A stretch of 64,000 bases of DNA from Amycolatopsis mediterranei (GTDB lineage: Bacteria; Actinomycetota; Actinomycetes; Mycobacteriales; Pseudonocardiaceae). The stretch lies in the NCBI RefSeq assembly GCF_026017845.1, contig NZ_CP100416.1:9550366-9614365 (forward strand), given 5' to 3'. Of the stretch, positions 25,438 to 33,444 are shown one piece after another. Each line of letters starts with the position of its first letter. Position 1 is the first letter of the stretch. The notes beneath the pieces are model-generated. The model was not told where the DNA came from, ran no database searches, and saw nothing but the letters and a program-made list of their open reading frames with translations. A program made the translations under genes and the position numbers.

Positions 25438-25770
25438 TCAACTGAGCGCGTGGATCCTCGTCCTGCTCCGTGGCGGGCCGAGGAGTTTGCTGAGCGAGCC
25501 GTCCGGCACGTTCAGGATGTCCTCGAGATTCCGCAGGGCCTCCAACGATTCCGGCCGCTCCGGCCGGCACCGTCCCGATTGCCAGTGGCTGAGGGTGGCC
25601 AGGCTGACCGTGGTTCCCCTGCCGCGCAAGCGATAGCGGATCCGCTCGAGGCCGAGGCCGCGGGCCCGGATCGCCGCCCGCAGGGCCACGTCGAACGGCC
25701 CGGCTGCCAGCAGCCGGCCCAGCTCCGCCTGTTCCCCCCGGTCGATGGTGCGTGTTCGCTGACCGGTCAT
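25438..25770 (-). CDS. Short HTH protein, probably truncated regulator
   Basis: This protein of 110 residues from ATG 25770 (116 from 25788) contains a helix-turn-helix like region, LERIRYRLRGRGTTVSLATLSHWQSGRCRPERPESLEALRNLEDIL. From memory, actinobacterial proteins with this N-terminal sequence are usually about twice as long, with an added C-terminal domain. Here the frame stops soon after the HTH. It may be a truncated relic or a DNA-binding module on its own. It lies 72 bases after the LLM oxidoreductase gene on the same strand. Confidence 0.6.
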   Translation of the reverse strand: MTGQRTRTIDRGEQAELGRLLAAGPFDVALRAAIRARGLGLERIRYRLRGRGTTVSLATLSHWQSGRCRPERPESLEALRNLEDILNVPDGSLSKLLGPPRSRTRIHALS

Positions 25771-25842
25771 CACAACGCTCCGAAGCACTCCCGATTACGA
25801 AGATTGGAGCGTAGGCGCCGCTTCGCAAGATCGGAAGGGTCC

Positions 25843-26661
25843 TCACCCACCTGCCTTGCGCGCCTCGTCGGCGATCGCGGCGAACGGTTCCGCGTAGCCG
25901 GAGTTGATCGTGACGTAGGAAATCCCCCACTGCTCTCGCCACCGGAGAAGCGTTTCCGTGGCCTGCCCCGGATCCTCGGGCAGAACGGTGACGGCCCCCG
26001 CCGCGGCGAGTTCGGGCACGTCGGCCCCGGCCCACCGCGCGATCGCGGGCGACGGTTCCGTCCCGAGCGCCATCAGGTTCAGGCCGAGCTCGATCTCCGG
26101 CAGCCGCGGCCCGGCGAGTGCGCGAAATCGATCCACAATGGACGTCGCTTCGGCTTCGGTCGTCGTCGGCGCCCAGCTGAACGTGACGGTGTCGGCTTCT
26201 TGCGCGGCGAGCGCCAGCATTTTCGGCCCCCCGCCGGCGAGCATCAACCGGGGCCGGTCCGCTTCGCGCTTGAAGTGCGCGATGGTGGCGGCCATCCGTG
26301 TGATGCGCTCACCCGGTGAGGGGAATTCCCGGCCGAGGGTTTCCGCGTGCGCTTCGGCCCCGGGCCGCCCGACGCCGAGGCCGAGCTCGAACCGGCCGCG
26401 GGTCTGCCGGTGGAGGGTCTGCGCCTGCCAGCCGAGCGCTCGCGCGTCGCGGAAGGGGTCGGCGAGCACGAAGGTGCCGACGGTGAGATCCAGGGTGACC
26501 GCGGCGGCGGCCCCGAGCAGCACGAACGGATCGGCGGTGCCGACGGGATCGGTGGCGAGCAGGGTGTCGAACCCGAGCTTCTCGACCCGCTCGGCTTGGG
26601 CGGTCCACGAGGTGAGGTTGGGCGAGTAACCGGCGACGACGCCGAAGCGGAAGGGTTTCAT
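25843..26661 (-). CDS. LLM class F420-dependent oxidoreductase
   Basis: This 272-residue protein has the luciferase-like TIM-barrel pattern: FGVVAGYSPNLTSWTAQAERVEKLGFDTLLATD, then LTVGTFVLADPFRDARALGWQAQTLHRQTRGRFELGLGVG. This FELGLG(V/A)G form is usual for F420-binding mycobacterial-type members. I chose the ATG at 26661 (MKPFRFG), three codons inside the longest frame. The substrate is unknown. No other F420 gene is nearby. Confidence 0.85.
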   Translation of the reverse strand: MKPFRFGVVAGYSPNLTSWTAQAERVEKLGFDTLLATDPVGTADPFVLLGAAAAVTLDLTVGTFVLADPFRDARALGWQAQTLHRQTRGRFELGLGVGRPGAEAHAETLGREFPSPGERITRMAATIAHFKREADRPRLMLAGGGPKMLALAAQEADTVTFSWAPTTTEAEATSIVDRFRALAGPRLPEIELGLNLMALGTEPSPAIARWAGADVPELAAAGAVTVLPEDPGQATETLLRWREQWGISYVTINSGYAEPFAAIADEARKAGG

Positions 26662-26738
26662 GCAAGCCATGGTCCGGGGCGGCGGCTGGTCACCACATCC
26701 GCTTCACGACGTCACCCGCGCGTACGCGTTTCGCCCGA

Positions 26739-26792
26739 CGTCAGGAATGAGTCATTCATGACGTCGGAGGTCAGGAATGAGTCATTCCTGAC
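26739..26792. repeat. Tandem palindromic repeat, family 2, copy 1
   Basis: Two units stand side by side. The first (26739-26763) is CGTCAGGAATGAGTCATT followed by CATGACG. The second (26770-26792) is GTCAGGAATGA-G-TCATTCCTGAC, a perfect 11-1-11 palindrome. The same AATGAGTCATT core recurs at 42249-42298. It lies 13 bases past the stop of the DtxR-type gene and about 80 bases before the LLM gene, both on the minus strand, so it may act as a terminator or REP-like element. Confidence 0.75.
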
Positions 26793-26804
26793 GTTCGCGA
26801 CCGC

Positions 26805-27488
26805 TCAGCGCAGGGTGACCGACAACGCCTGCGCGATCTCCTTGCCGATGGCGTGCGTGGCGGCATCCGGTGGCGACCCGACCTTCACCACCATCGGTCC
26901 CCCGAACGGCTGCCGCTCCACCACCTCGATGCGTTCGCCCAGGTTGATCGCGTGTTCCGTCAGGTACCGCAGCAGCTCCGGGTCCGTGTCCCAGACCCGC
27001 ACGATCTCGCCCACCGCGCCCGGCGGGAGGTCGTCCAGGATCCGGACCGGCAGTTCCTCCACGCTCCCGTCCGGCGCCGGGATCGGGTCGCCGTGGGGGT
27101 CGCGGACCGGGTTGCCGAGCTTCGCCGCGATGCGCTCGACCAGCCGGTCCGACACCGCGTGCTCCAGCGCGTCCGCCTCCGCGTGGACCTCGTCCCACGT
27201 GTAGCCGAGCTCCGAGACCAGGTACGTCTCGATCAGCCGGTGGCGCCGGAGCACCGACCGCGCCAGGAGCCTGCCGTCGGCGGTGAGCTCGATGCCGCGG
27301 TACGGCACGTGGGTGACCAGGCCCAGCTGGGACAGCTTCGTGACCATCCCCGACGCCGAGGACGGGCTGACCTCCAGCCGGCCGGCGAGCGACGCGTTGG
27401 TGACCGCCTCACCCCGCTCGACCAGGCCGTAGATCACCCGGACGTAGTCCTCGACCGACGAGGACCTCCGGACCGAACCGTCTCCCAT
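26805..27488 (-). CDS. DtxR/MntR family metal-dependent repressor
   Basis: This 227-residue protein has the three-part DtxR layout. The N-terminal winged helix is SSVEDYVRVIYGLVERGEAVTNASLAGRL, then SPSSASGMVTKLSQLGLVTH. A dimerisation/metal domain follows with RRHRLIETYLVSELGY, EVHAEADALEHAVSD and HGDPIP, and a C-terminal FeoA/SH3-like domain ends it. His and Glu ligands (RRHRLIE, EADALEHAVS) suggest Fe(II) or Mn(II) sensing. I chose ATG 27488, three codons inside the longest frame. It stands alone. A second member (IdeR itself) may lie elsewhere in the genome. Confidence 0.9.
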   Translation of the reverse strand: MGDGSVRRSSSVEDYVRVIYGLVERGEAVTNASLAGRLEVSPSSASGMVTKLSQLGLVTHVPYRGIELTADGRLLARSVLRRHRLIETYLVSELGYTWDEVHAEADALEHAVSDRLVERIAAKLGNPVRDPHGDPIPAPDGSVEELPVRILDDLPPGAVGEIVRVWDTDPELLRYLTEHAINLGERIEVVERQPFGGPMVVKVGSPPDAATHAIGKEIAQALSVTLR

Positions 27489-27528
27489 ACCGCACACGAT
27501 ACGGGCCCGGGTACTTTCTCGTGAAAGT

Positions 27529-27969
27529 TCACGGCCGCCAGCGGTAGCGGATCCAGCCCGGGACCGGTTCGGCGCCGAGCTGGGCGTAGAACGCCGCGCC
27601 TTTTTCGTTGCCCTCCTGCATGTCCCACTCCACGCGGCCGGTCGTGCGGGTGCGCAGCTCGTCCAGCAGCTCGCCGCCGAGCCCGTGCCGCCGGTAGGCG
27701 GGCCGGACGAACAGGTCGTCCAGCCAGATCCCCGGCCGGGCTTCCCACGTGGAGAAGTTCCAGCTGCAGAAGGCGAAGCCGGCCACCGTCCCCGGCTCGC
27801 CGGGCGGGGTCGCGATGAGCACCCACGCCTTCGGGTCCGGCCCGAACAGGTGCCCGCTCATCTCGGCGCGGTCCAGCTTCAGGTCGTGGTTGTCCTCGTA
27901 GACGGCGTGCTCCTCGATGAGCGCGCAGATCTCCTCGATGTCTTCGAAGACGGCGTCGCGGACGGGCAT
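27529..27969 (-). CDS. GNAT family N-acetyltransferase
   Basis: This 146-residue protein has the GNAT fold: an N-terminal IRDA-like start (VRDAVFEDIEEICALIEEH), a central IWLDDLFVRPAYRRHGLGGELLDEL with the acetyl-CoA pyrophosphate loop R-x-x-G-L-G, and WDMQEGNEKGAAFYAQLGAEPV. The W..N..A..FY region is typical of diamine or small-amine acetyltransferases, but the substrate is not clear. A GGGGAGG ribosome site precedes the ATG. It is divergent from the TfoX-like gene, with 55 bases between the two starts. Confidence 0.85.
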   Translation of the reverse strand: MPVRDAVFEDIEEICALIEEHAVYEDNHDLKLDRAEMSGHLFGPDPKAWVLIATPPGEPGTVAGFAFCSWNFSTWEARPGIWLDDLFVRPAYRRHGLGGELLDELRTRTTGRVEWDMQEGNEKGAAFYAQLGAEPVPGWIRYRWRP

Positions 27970-28024
27970 CTCGCCTCCCCTTTTTGTCGGTGGTGGTCGT
28001 TACGGTCGGACGTGGAGGTGGTCG

Positions 28025-28346
28025 ATGTCGCCAGAGGAGAAAGTTCGAGGTCCTGGTCGACGAGTTCACCGGACGCCCGGGCATCACGCCACCCGGGGCG
28101 ACCGGCGGGTTCGGGCGCTCCGCCCTGCGCGCACAAGGGCGGATCTTCGCGATGTTCGTCCGCGGGCAGCTGGTGCTGAAGCTGCCCGAAGCCCGGGTGG
28201 ACGAGCTGGTCGAGGGCGGGCACGGGGTGCGCTTCGACGCCAACAAGGGCACCCCGATGAAGGAGTGGCTGGCCCTGGACGCGGGTTCGCGCCAACCCTG
28301 GTCCGCGCTGGCCGAGGAAGCACTCGAGTTCGTGGGAAAGAGGTGA
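28025..28346 (+). pseudogene. TfoX N-terminal domain-like protein, apparent frameshift at start
   Basis: The frame ending at 28346 encodes FEVLVDEFTGRPGITPPG, then GRIFAMFVRGQLVLKLP and EWLALD, which looks like a TfoX_N-type domain of about 105 residues. The natural start appears to be ATG 28025, five bases after a perfect GGAGGT site, reading MSPEEK. That frame does not join the domain frame unless one base is removed in the run GAGAAAGTTC (about 28036-28045). The only in-frame starts are TTG 27984 or GTG 27990/27993, without ribosome sites. So this is either a recent frameshift, a sequencing error in the A run, or an unusual start. TfoX-like single-domain proteins have no defined role in actinomycetes. 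Confidence 0.6.
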
Positions 28347-28350
28347 ATCA

Positions 28351-29952
28351 TCACGCTTGATAACGCAGTTCGCCACCGACGGCGGTGCCTTGCACGCTGA
28401 GTTCTCCGGAAGCGAGGTCGTCCAAAGCGGACTCGTCCAGGGGAGAACCGGACAACACGGCGAAGTCGGCGAGCTTCCCGGGCTCGAGCGTGCCCAGGTC
28501 ACGCTCGGCGAAAGTCGCGTACGCCGATCCGTACGTGTACGCGCGCAACGCCTGCTCCGGCGTCAGGGCCTCTTCGGTTGCGAAGGGCGCGCCGGACGCC
28601 GTGCGCCGACGCACCATGTCGGCCAGCGCGAGCAGGGGTGCGCCGTTCACGACGGGCCGGTCCGAGGACGCGGGAAGCACGCAACCCGCGTCGAGGACGC
28701 TGCGCAGCCGGTAGCACCAGGGCACGCGAGACTCACCGAGCGCGGCGCGCATGCCGTCGCCGAGCTCGTTGACGAACCGGCCCTGCGGTGACGGGATGAG
28801 CCCCAGCGAGGCGAGCCGGGTGAGCTCCGCGGGCTGGAGCACCGCGCAGTGCTCGATGCGGTGCCGGTGGTCCGTGCGCGGCGAAGCGGCCAACGCGGCT
28901 TCGTACGCGTCGAGGACGACGGTGATCGCACGGTCGCCGATCGCGTGCGTCGCGATTTGCCAGCCGGCGTCGTGGGCGCGGCTGATCGTGCGCGCGAGCT
29001 CGTCCTCGGGCACCTGGAAGTAGCCGCGGTTGTCCGGCTCGCCGTCGAACGGGTCGTGCATCGCGCAGGTGCGCCCGACCAGGGAGCCGTCGGCGAACAC
29101 CTTCATCGGGCCGACGCGCAGCCACTCGTCGCCGAGGCCGGTGCGCAGGCCGAGGTCGAGGCCGAAGCCGGCGCCGTCGGGCAGGTCGTGCAGCACGCTC
29201 GCGGCGACCATCACCGTGCTGCGCACGCGCAGCACGCCGCGGTCGCGCGCCTCCTGGTAGGCGGCCAGCTCGGCCGGTGTCTCGCCGACGAGGCCGCCGC
29301 CGATCCCGGCCTCCTGGACGCTGGTGATGCCCTCGGCCAGGTACTGCTCGGACGCCCGCTCGAGCCCGCGCACGACCCGCGAAACCGGCGCCGGGTACGT
29401 GAGCGGCCGCAGCAGCAGCTGGGCCTGCTCGCGCAGGAGCCCGGTCGGTGAACCGTCGGCGGAGAGCACGACGTCCCCGCCCACCGGCACGTGGGCCAGG
29501 TCGAGCTGGTCGAGCACGGCCGAGTTGACCACGGTCATGTGCCCGGACGTGTGCTTGAGCCGCACGAGCATCCCGGGCGCCGCCCGGTCGAGGCCGCGCC
29601 GGTCGGGATGCCCGCCCGCGAGCTTGTTCTGGTCGTACCCGCTCCCGATCACCCAGCTCCCGGCCGGCAGCGTCGCGGCGCGCGCGGCGACGGCGTCGTA
29701 GACCTCCTCGACGCTGCGGCAGCCGCTCAGCGGGACGTCGTCGAGGCCCATGCCGAACCACGCCATGTGGTTGTGCGCGTCGTGGAACCCGGGCACGACG
29801 AACCCGCCCGCGAGGTCGATCCGCGAGCGCGCCGAAAGCGAGAGGGCGTCGTCGCCGAGGGCCACTACTCTGCCGTGCAGGACGGCGAGTGCGCTGGTGG
29901 CGCCCGTGCCCGTCCACACCGTGGCGTTCTCGTAGACCGCATCGACCCGCAT
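28351..29952 (-). CDS. Amidohydrolase family 3 protein, YtcJ-like
   Basis: This 533-residue metal-dependent hydrolase has the metal motif HDAHNH (about residues 58-63) after LAGGFVVPGFHDAHNH. Later it has QEAGIGGG, KVFADGSLVGRTCAM, the HAIGD histidine and HRIEHCAVLQP, then SSDRPVVNGAPLLALADMV and ELGTLEPGKLADFAVLS. These features place it in the YtcJ group, where substrates are mostly unknown imides or formamides. No signal peptide is visible, so it is cytosolic. It is divergent from the enoyl-CoA hydratase operon; a palindrome lies in the 102-base gap. Confidence 0.88.
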   Translation of the reverse strand: MRVDAVYENATVWTGTGATSALAVLHGRVVALGDDALSLSARSRIDLAGGFVVPGFHDAHNHMAWFGMGLDDVPLSGCRSVEEVYDAVAARAATLPAGSWVIGSGYDQNKLAGGHPDRRGLDRAAPGMLVRLKHTSGHMTVVNSAVLDQLDLAHVPVGGDVVLSADGSPTGLLREQAQLLLRPLTYPAPVSRVVRGLERASEQYLAEGITSVQEAGIGGGLVGETPAELAAYQEARDRGVLRVRSTVMVAASVLHDLPDGAGFGLDLGLRTGLGDEWLRVGPMKVFADGSLVGRTCAMHDPFDGEPDNRGYFQVPEDELARTISRAHDAGWQIATHAIGDRAITVVLDAYEAALAASPRTDHRHRIEHCAVLQPAELTRLASLGLIPSPQGRFVNELGDGMRAALGESRVPWCYRLRSVLDAGCVLPASSDRPVVNGAPLLALADMVRRRTASGAPFATEEALTPEQALRAYTYGSAYATFAERDLGTLEPGKLADFAVLSGSPLDESALDDLASGELSVQGTAVGGELRYQA

Positions 29953-30019
29953 GCTCCGCCTTCCTCCCCGCCGCCACCCTCAACGGAGGCGCTTCGCGCC
30001 GCAGCAACATTCAGAGGCT

Positions 30020-30036
30020 ATCGATCGATCGATCGA
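30020..30036. promoter_or_regulatory. ATCG-repeat palindrome upstream of enoyl-CoA hydratase
   Basis: ATCGATCGATCGATCGA is a self-complementary tetranucleotide repeat between the divergent amidohydrolase and enoyl-CoA hydratase genes. It ends 18 bases before the hydratase ATG. A TetR regulator is encoded in the same operon (32303-32944), so this may be its operator, but a simple repeat could also arise by chance. Confidence 0.4.
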
Positions 30037-30054
30037 ACGTCTAGCATCGCCCTC

Positions 30055-30792
30055 ATGCCCACCGTGGAGTTCGCCGTCAAGGACGGCATCGCGCAGATCC
30101 GGCTGAACCGGCCCGAGCGGCTGAACGCGGTCGCCGCCGTCCTGGTCGACGACTTCCTCGCCGCCCTCGACGCGGCCGCCCGCAGCGACGCGCGCGTCGT
30201 CGTGCTGTCCGGGGCCGGCCGCGCCTTCTGCGCCGGCCACGACCTCAAGGAACCCACCCCCGCGGGTGACTCGCGGGCCCGGCTGGATCGGCTCCAGGAC
30301 GTCACGCGGCGGCTGCGCGGGCTGCGCCAGCCGGTGATCGCGGCGGTGCACGGCTACGCGATCGGCGCCGGCGCGGAGTTCGCGCTCGGCTGCGACCTGA
30401 TCCTGGCCGCCGAGGACGCCGTGTTCGCCTTCCCGGAGGTCTCGCTCGGCCTGAGCGTCACCGGTGCGGCGTCGCGGCTGCTCCCGCTGCTGGTCGGCCC
30501 GCTCAAGGCGAAGGAGCTGCTGCTGCTCGGCGAGCGGTTCGACGGCCGGAAGGCCGCGGAGCTGGGGATGGTCAACGCCGCCGTGCCCGCCGAGCGGCTC
30601 CAGGCCGAAGCGCTCAGCTGGGCCAAGCGGATCGCCGAGCACCCGCCCGCGGCCGCGGCGATGGCCAAGCGCGTCCTCGACGCGAGCACCGACATCGAAC
30701 CGGCCCTCGAGCTGGAGGTCAGCCACGCGCTGATCACCGAAACCTCGGCCGCGGTCGCCGCGTCGACGGAAGCCTTCCGGAGCCGGACGTGA
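30055..30792 (+). CDS. Enoyl-CoA hydratase/isomerase family protein
   Basis: This 245-residue crotonase-fold enzyme starts MPTVEFAVKDGIAQIRLNRPERLNAV. The oxyanion-hole segments VVLSGAGRAFCAGHDLKE and VIAAVHGYAIGAGAEFALGCDL are intact. The catalytic region has FPEVSLGLSVTGAASRLLP, where the usual second Glu region seems altered (SVTGA), so hydratase chemistry is likely but not certain. It overlaps the CoA ligase by GTGA and begins a three-gene operon with that ligase and a TetR regulator. The operon probably handles a carboxylic acid through its CoA ester. Confidence 0.87.
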   Translation: MPTVEFAVKDGIAQIRLNRPERLNAVAAVLVDDFLAALDAAARSDARVVVLSGAGRAFCAGHDLKEPTPAGDSRARLDRLQDVTRRLRGLRQPVIAAVHGYAIGAGAEFALGCDLILAAEDAVFAFPEVSLGLSVTGAASRLLPLLVGPLKAKELLLLGERFDGRKAAELGMVNAAVPAERLQAEALSWAKRIAEHPPAAAAMAKRVLDASTDIEPALELEVSHALITETSAAVAASTEAFRSRT

Positions 30793-32312
30793 CGCCGCTC
30801 GCCGAGATCGGGACCCTCGCGCAGCTCGTCACGCGGGCCGCCGCGCTGTGGCCGGAGCGCACAGCATGGGTCTTCGATCACCTGAACCAGAAGTTCACGT
30901 TCGCCGAGGTCGACCGCGAAAGCTCACGGATCGCCGCGGCGCTGGCCGAGCGTGGCATCGGCCCCGGCGACCGGGTGGCGGTGATGCTGCGCAACGTGCC
31001 CGCGTTCCCGCTCACCTGGCTGGCGCTGGCGAAGATCGGCGCGCAGCTGGTGCCGGTCAACACGAACTACCAGGAGTTCGACGGCGCCCACGTCCTCCGC
31101 CACTCCGGCGCGAAGCTGACCGTCGCCGCGCCCGAATTCACCGAGCTGCTCGGCCGGATCGGCCTGACCGACGTGCTCACCCCGGACGAGCTCCGCACCG
31201 ATGCCGAGCCGCCGGAGTTCACGCCGGTGCCCGAGCTGCCGGTCAACATCCAGTACACCTCCGGCACCACCGGCGCCCCCAAGGGCTGCGTCCTGCCGAA
31301 CCGCTACTGGACGACCCTCGCGGTGAGCCTGGCCACCGACTTCCCCGCCGTCGGCGAGGAGGACGTCATCCTGACCGCCCAGCCGTTCCACTACATCGAT
31401 CCACAGTGGAATGTCGCGTTGGGACTCGCCGGTGGCGCCACCCTCGTCGTGCTGGACCGCTTCCACCCCAGCACGTTCTGGGCGAAGGTCCGCGAGCACG
31501 GCGTCACCTGGTTCTACTGCCTCGGCCTGATGCCGACGCTGCTGCTGCGCCAGGAACCGGCCGAGACCGACCGTGCGCACCGCGTCCGCGCGATCTGCGC
31601 GTCGGCGATCCCGCACGACCTGCACGCCGAGCTGGAACGGCGCTGGGGCGTGCCGTGGTACGAGGCGTTCGGGATGACCGAAACCGGCGGCGACATCCGG
31701 ATGACCGCCGCCGACCACGACGAGACCGTCGGCACCGGCTGCATCGGGCGGCCCGGCCGCGACCGCGAGGTGCTGATCGCCGGCGACGACGGGAAGCCGG
31801 TGCCGCGCGGGGAAACCGGGCAGCTGCTGATCCGCGGGATCGGGCTGATGCACGGCTACCACGACGATCCGGACGCGACGGCGAAAGCGTTCGAAAACGG
31901 CTGGTTCCACACCGGCGACCTCGCCCGGATGGACGCCGCCGGCCGCGTCTACTACATCGGCCGGACGAAGGACATGATCCGCCGCAGCGGGGAAAACGTC
32001 TCCGCCGACGAGGTCGAGCGGGCGCTGCTGCTGCACCCGGCGGTCCGGCTGGCGGCCGTCGTCGCGGTGCCGGACGAGCTGCGCGGCGAGGAGATCAAGG
32101 CCTACGTCGTCTGCGACGGCGACCGGCCGGACCCCGCCGAGCTCGCCGCGTTCTGCGCCGGGAAACTGGCCTACTTCAAGGTTCCGCGGTTCTGGGCGTT
32201 CGCCGACGCGCTGCCGATGACGCCGTCGGAGCGGGTGGCCAAGGGCGAGCTGCGGAAGGTCGCCGACCCGCGCGCCGGTACCTGGGACGCGAAGGCGGAA
32301 GCATGGCTGTGA
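30789..32312 (+). CDS. AMP-dependent acyl-CoA ligase
   Basis: This 507-residue enzyme activates a carboxylic acid with ATP and CoA. Motifs of the ANL superfamily are present: the P-loop-like YTSGTTGAPKG, FGMTETGGDI, the hinge YYIGRTKDMIRRSGENVS with HTGDLA, and the catalytic Lys near the end in SERVAKGELRK. It resembles the CaiC/crotonobetaine and medium-chain ligase branch. The GTG start overlaps the hydratase stop, and its own stop lies ten bases inside the TetR gene. Substrate is unknown. Confidence 0.9.
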   Translation: MTPLAEIGTLAQLVTRAAALWPERTAWVFDHLNQKFTFAEVDRESSRIAAALAERGIGPGDRVAVMLRNVPAFPLTWLALAKIGAQLVPVNTNYQEFDGAHVLRHSGAKLTVAAPEFTELLGRIGLTDVLTPDELRTDAEPPEFTPVPELPVNIQYTSGTTGAPKGCVLPNRYWTTLAVSLATDFPAVGEEDVILTAQPFHYIDPQWNVALGLAGGATLVVLDRFHPSTFWAKVREHGVTWFYCLGLMPTLLLRQEPAETDRAHRVRAICASAIPHDLHAELERRWGVPWYEAFGMTETGGDIRMTAADHDETVGTGCIGRPGRDREVLIAGDDGKPVPRGETGQLLIRGIGLMHGYHDDPDATAKAFENGWFHTGDLARMDAAGRVYYIGRTKDMIRRSGENVSADEVERALLLHPAVRLAAVVAVPDELRGEEIKAYVVCDGDRPDPAELAAFCAGKLAYFKVPRFWAFADALPMTPSERVAKGELRKVADPRAGTWDAKAEAWL

Positions 32313-32944
32313 GCAGCCGCGAACGGGTGCGCGCGGCGGCGGTGAAGCTGTTCGCCGCCAAGGGCTTCCACGGCACCGGCATCCGGGATCTGGCGCAGGA
32401 GGCGGAACTCTCCTCGGCCAGCCTGTACCACTACATGGGCACCAAAGAGGATCTGCTCGCCGAGATCATGCACACGGCGCTGAACCGGCTGCTCGACGCG
32501 GCCCGCGAGGCGACCGCGGGCGGCGGCGACCCGGTGCACCGGCTGCGCACGCTGGTCGTGCTGCACGTCCTCGCGCACGCCGTCGGACCGGCGGAAACCC
32601 GGGTGGTGGACAACGAAGTCGACGTTCTGTCCCCCGCCGCGCGCGAGCCGGTGGTGGCCCTGCGGGACGCCTACGAACGGCTGTGGGCGGCCGCGATCGA
32701 CGAAGGGGTGGCGGCGGGGGTGTTCCGTGTGGAGCACCCGGCGGTGACCCGGCTCGCCCTGCTCGAGATGTGCAGCGGCGTCGCGAGGTGGTATTCCCCA
32801 CGCGGCCCGCTGGCGCTGGACGAGCTGGCGGAGCACTACGCGGAACTGGCGTCGAGGGCGCTGGGCTGCACGTCCGCGCCCGGCGTGACCGACTTGCGAC
32901 GGTGCCGGGAAATCGTCGCGAAAGAGTGGGGCGTGTCCGTTTAG
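32303..32944 (+). CDS. TetR family regulator
   Basis: This 213-residue regulator has the TetR HTH at about residues 8-54: RVRAAAVKLFAAKGFHGTGIRDLAQEAELSSASLYHYMGTKEDLL. The C-terminal helical domain is of the TetR_C_33/KstR2-like type with conserved WYSPRGPLALDELAEHY. It overlaps the CoA ligase gene by ten bases and thus belongs to that operon. It probably senses an acyl-CoA intermediate of the pathway and represses the operon. The ATG 32303 was chosen over the long upstream frame, which is a shadow of the ligase. Confidence 0.9.
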   Translation: MAVSSRERVRAAAVKLFAAKGFHGTGIRDLAQEAELSSASLYHYMGTKEDLLAEIMHTALNRLLDAAREATAGGGDPVHRLRTLVVLHVLAHAVGPAETRVVDNEVDVLSPAAREPVVALRDAYERLWAAAIDEGVAAGVFRVEHPAVTRLALLEMCSGVARWYSPRGPLALDELAEHYAELASRALGCTSAPGVTDLRRCREIVAKEWGVSV

Positions 32945-33002
32945 CGGCGCTTTTACCTGTGTACGCCTTGCCCAGACGGCGTGCGTGGGGGACGCTCGAA
33001 GG

Positions 33003-33323
33003 GTGACTGAGGAAACGATCCAACTGGAACTGGACGACTCGGGTCTCGCGCCGGGCCTCCCGGCGCCGGAAAACCCCCGCGATCAGGTGCAGGATGTGCC
33101 CTATCGCCCCGTCGAGTTCCGCGATGACGATCTCCCCACCGCCCTGGCACGGTGCTCCGCCTGGCTACGGCAGGCGCAGGAGTGGCTGGGCGAGCCGCTC
33201 GACGTCCTGGCCATCCACCTCGACTACGACGACCGTCAGGGTTCGCCGTACTACGACGTGAAGCTCCTGTGCAACGAAGAGGACCTCGCGGGCGTCCCGA
33301 TCGCCATCCGCAACAAGAAGTAA
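33003..33323 (+). CDS. Conserved hypothetical protein, small and acidic
   Basis: This 106-residue protein starts at GTG 33003 behind GAAGG and reads MTEETIQLELDDSG. It is acidic, with no signal peptide or membrane segment, and has a C-terminal LDVLAIHLDYDDRQGSPYYDVKLLCNEEDL region. I do not recognise a named family. It has its own promoter region of only about 58 bases after the TetR gene and is followed by a perfect terminator, so it may be transcribed alone. Confidence 0.7.
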   Translation: MTEETIQLELDDSGLAPGLPAPENPRDQVQDVPYRPVEFRDDDLPTALARCSAWLRQAQEWLGEPLDVLAIHLDYDDRQGSPYYDVKLLCNEEDLAGVPIAIRNKK

Positions 33324-33335
33324 GCAAGCCGAAGC

Positions 33336-33371
33336 GCCGTCAGGGCCGCCGGGAAAGGCGGCCCTGACGGC
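33336..33371. terminator. Strong terminator, 15-bp perfect stem
   Basis: GCCGTCAGGGCCGCC (33336-33350) pairs perfectly with GGCGGCCCTGACGGC (33357-33371) around GGGAAA. It begins 13 bases after the small acidic protein gene and is followed by CTTCTC. It also lies 74 bases beyond the convergent acyl-CoA dehydrogenase stop and may serve both strands. Confidence 0.85.
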
Positions 33372-33383
33372 TTCTCGCGTTAT

Positions 33384-33425
33384 GGGCTTCGCCCCGGGCC
33401 GGGGGCTCCGCCACCCGGACCCCCG
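33384..33425 (+). repeat. Dispersed GC-rich repeat, family 1, copy B
   Basis: GGGCTTCGCCCCGGGCCGGG followed by GGCTCCGCCACCCGGACCCCCG. It matches copy A (24082-24124, other orientation) and copy C (61305-61349). It lies between the terminator at 33336-33371 and the stop of the acyl-CoA dehydrogenase gene. Confidence 0.75.
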
Positions 33426-33444
33426 CGAGAAGGTGGTCGCGTTG

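Noticed and set aside
26740..26800. Possible CRISPR-like array from the repeated AATGAGTCATT units
   Set aside because: There are only two palindromic units with a six-base gap, no spacers of regular length and no cas genes.
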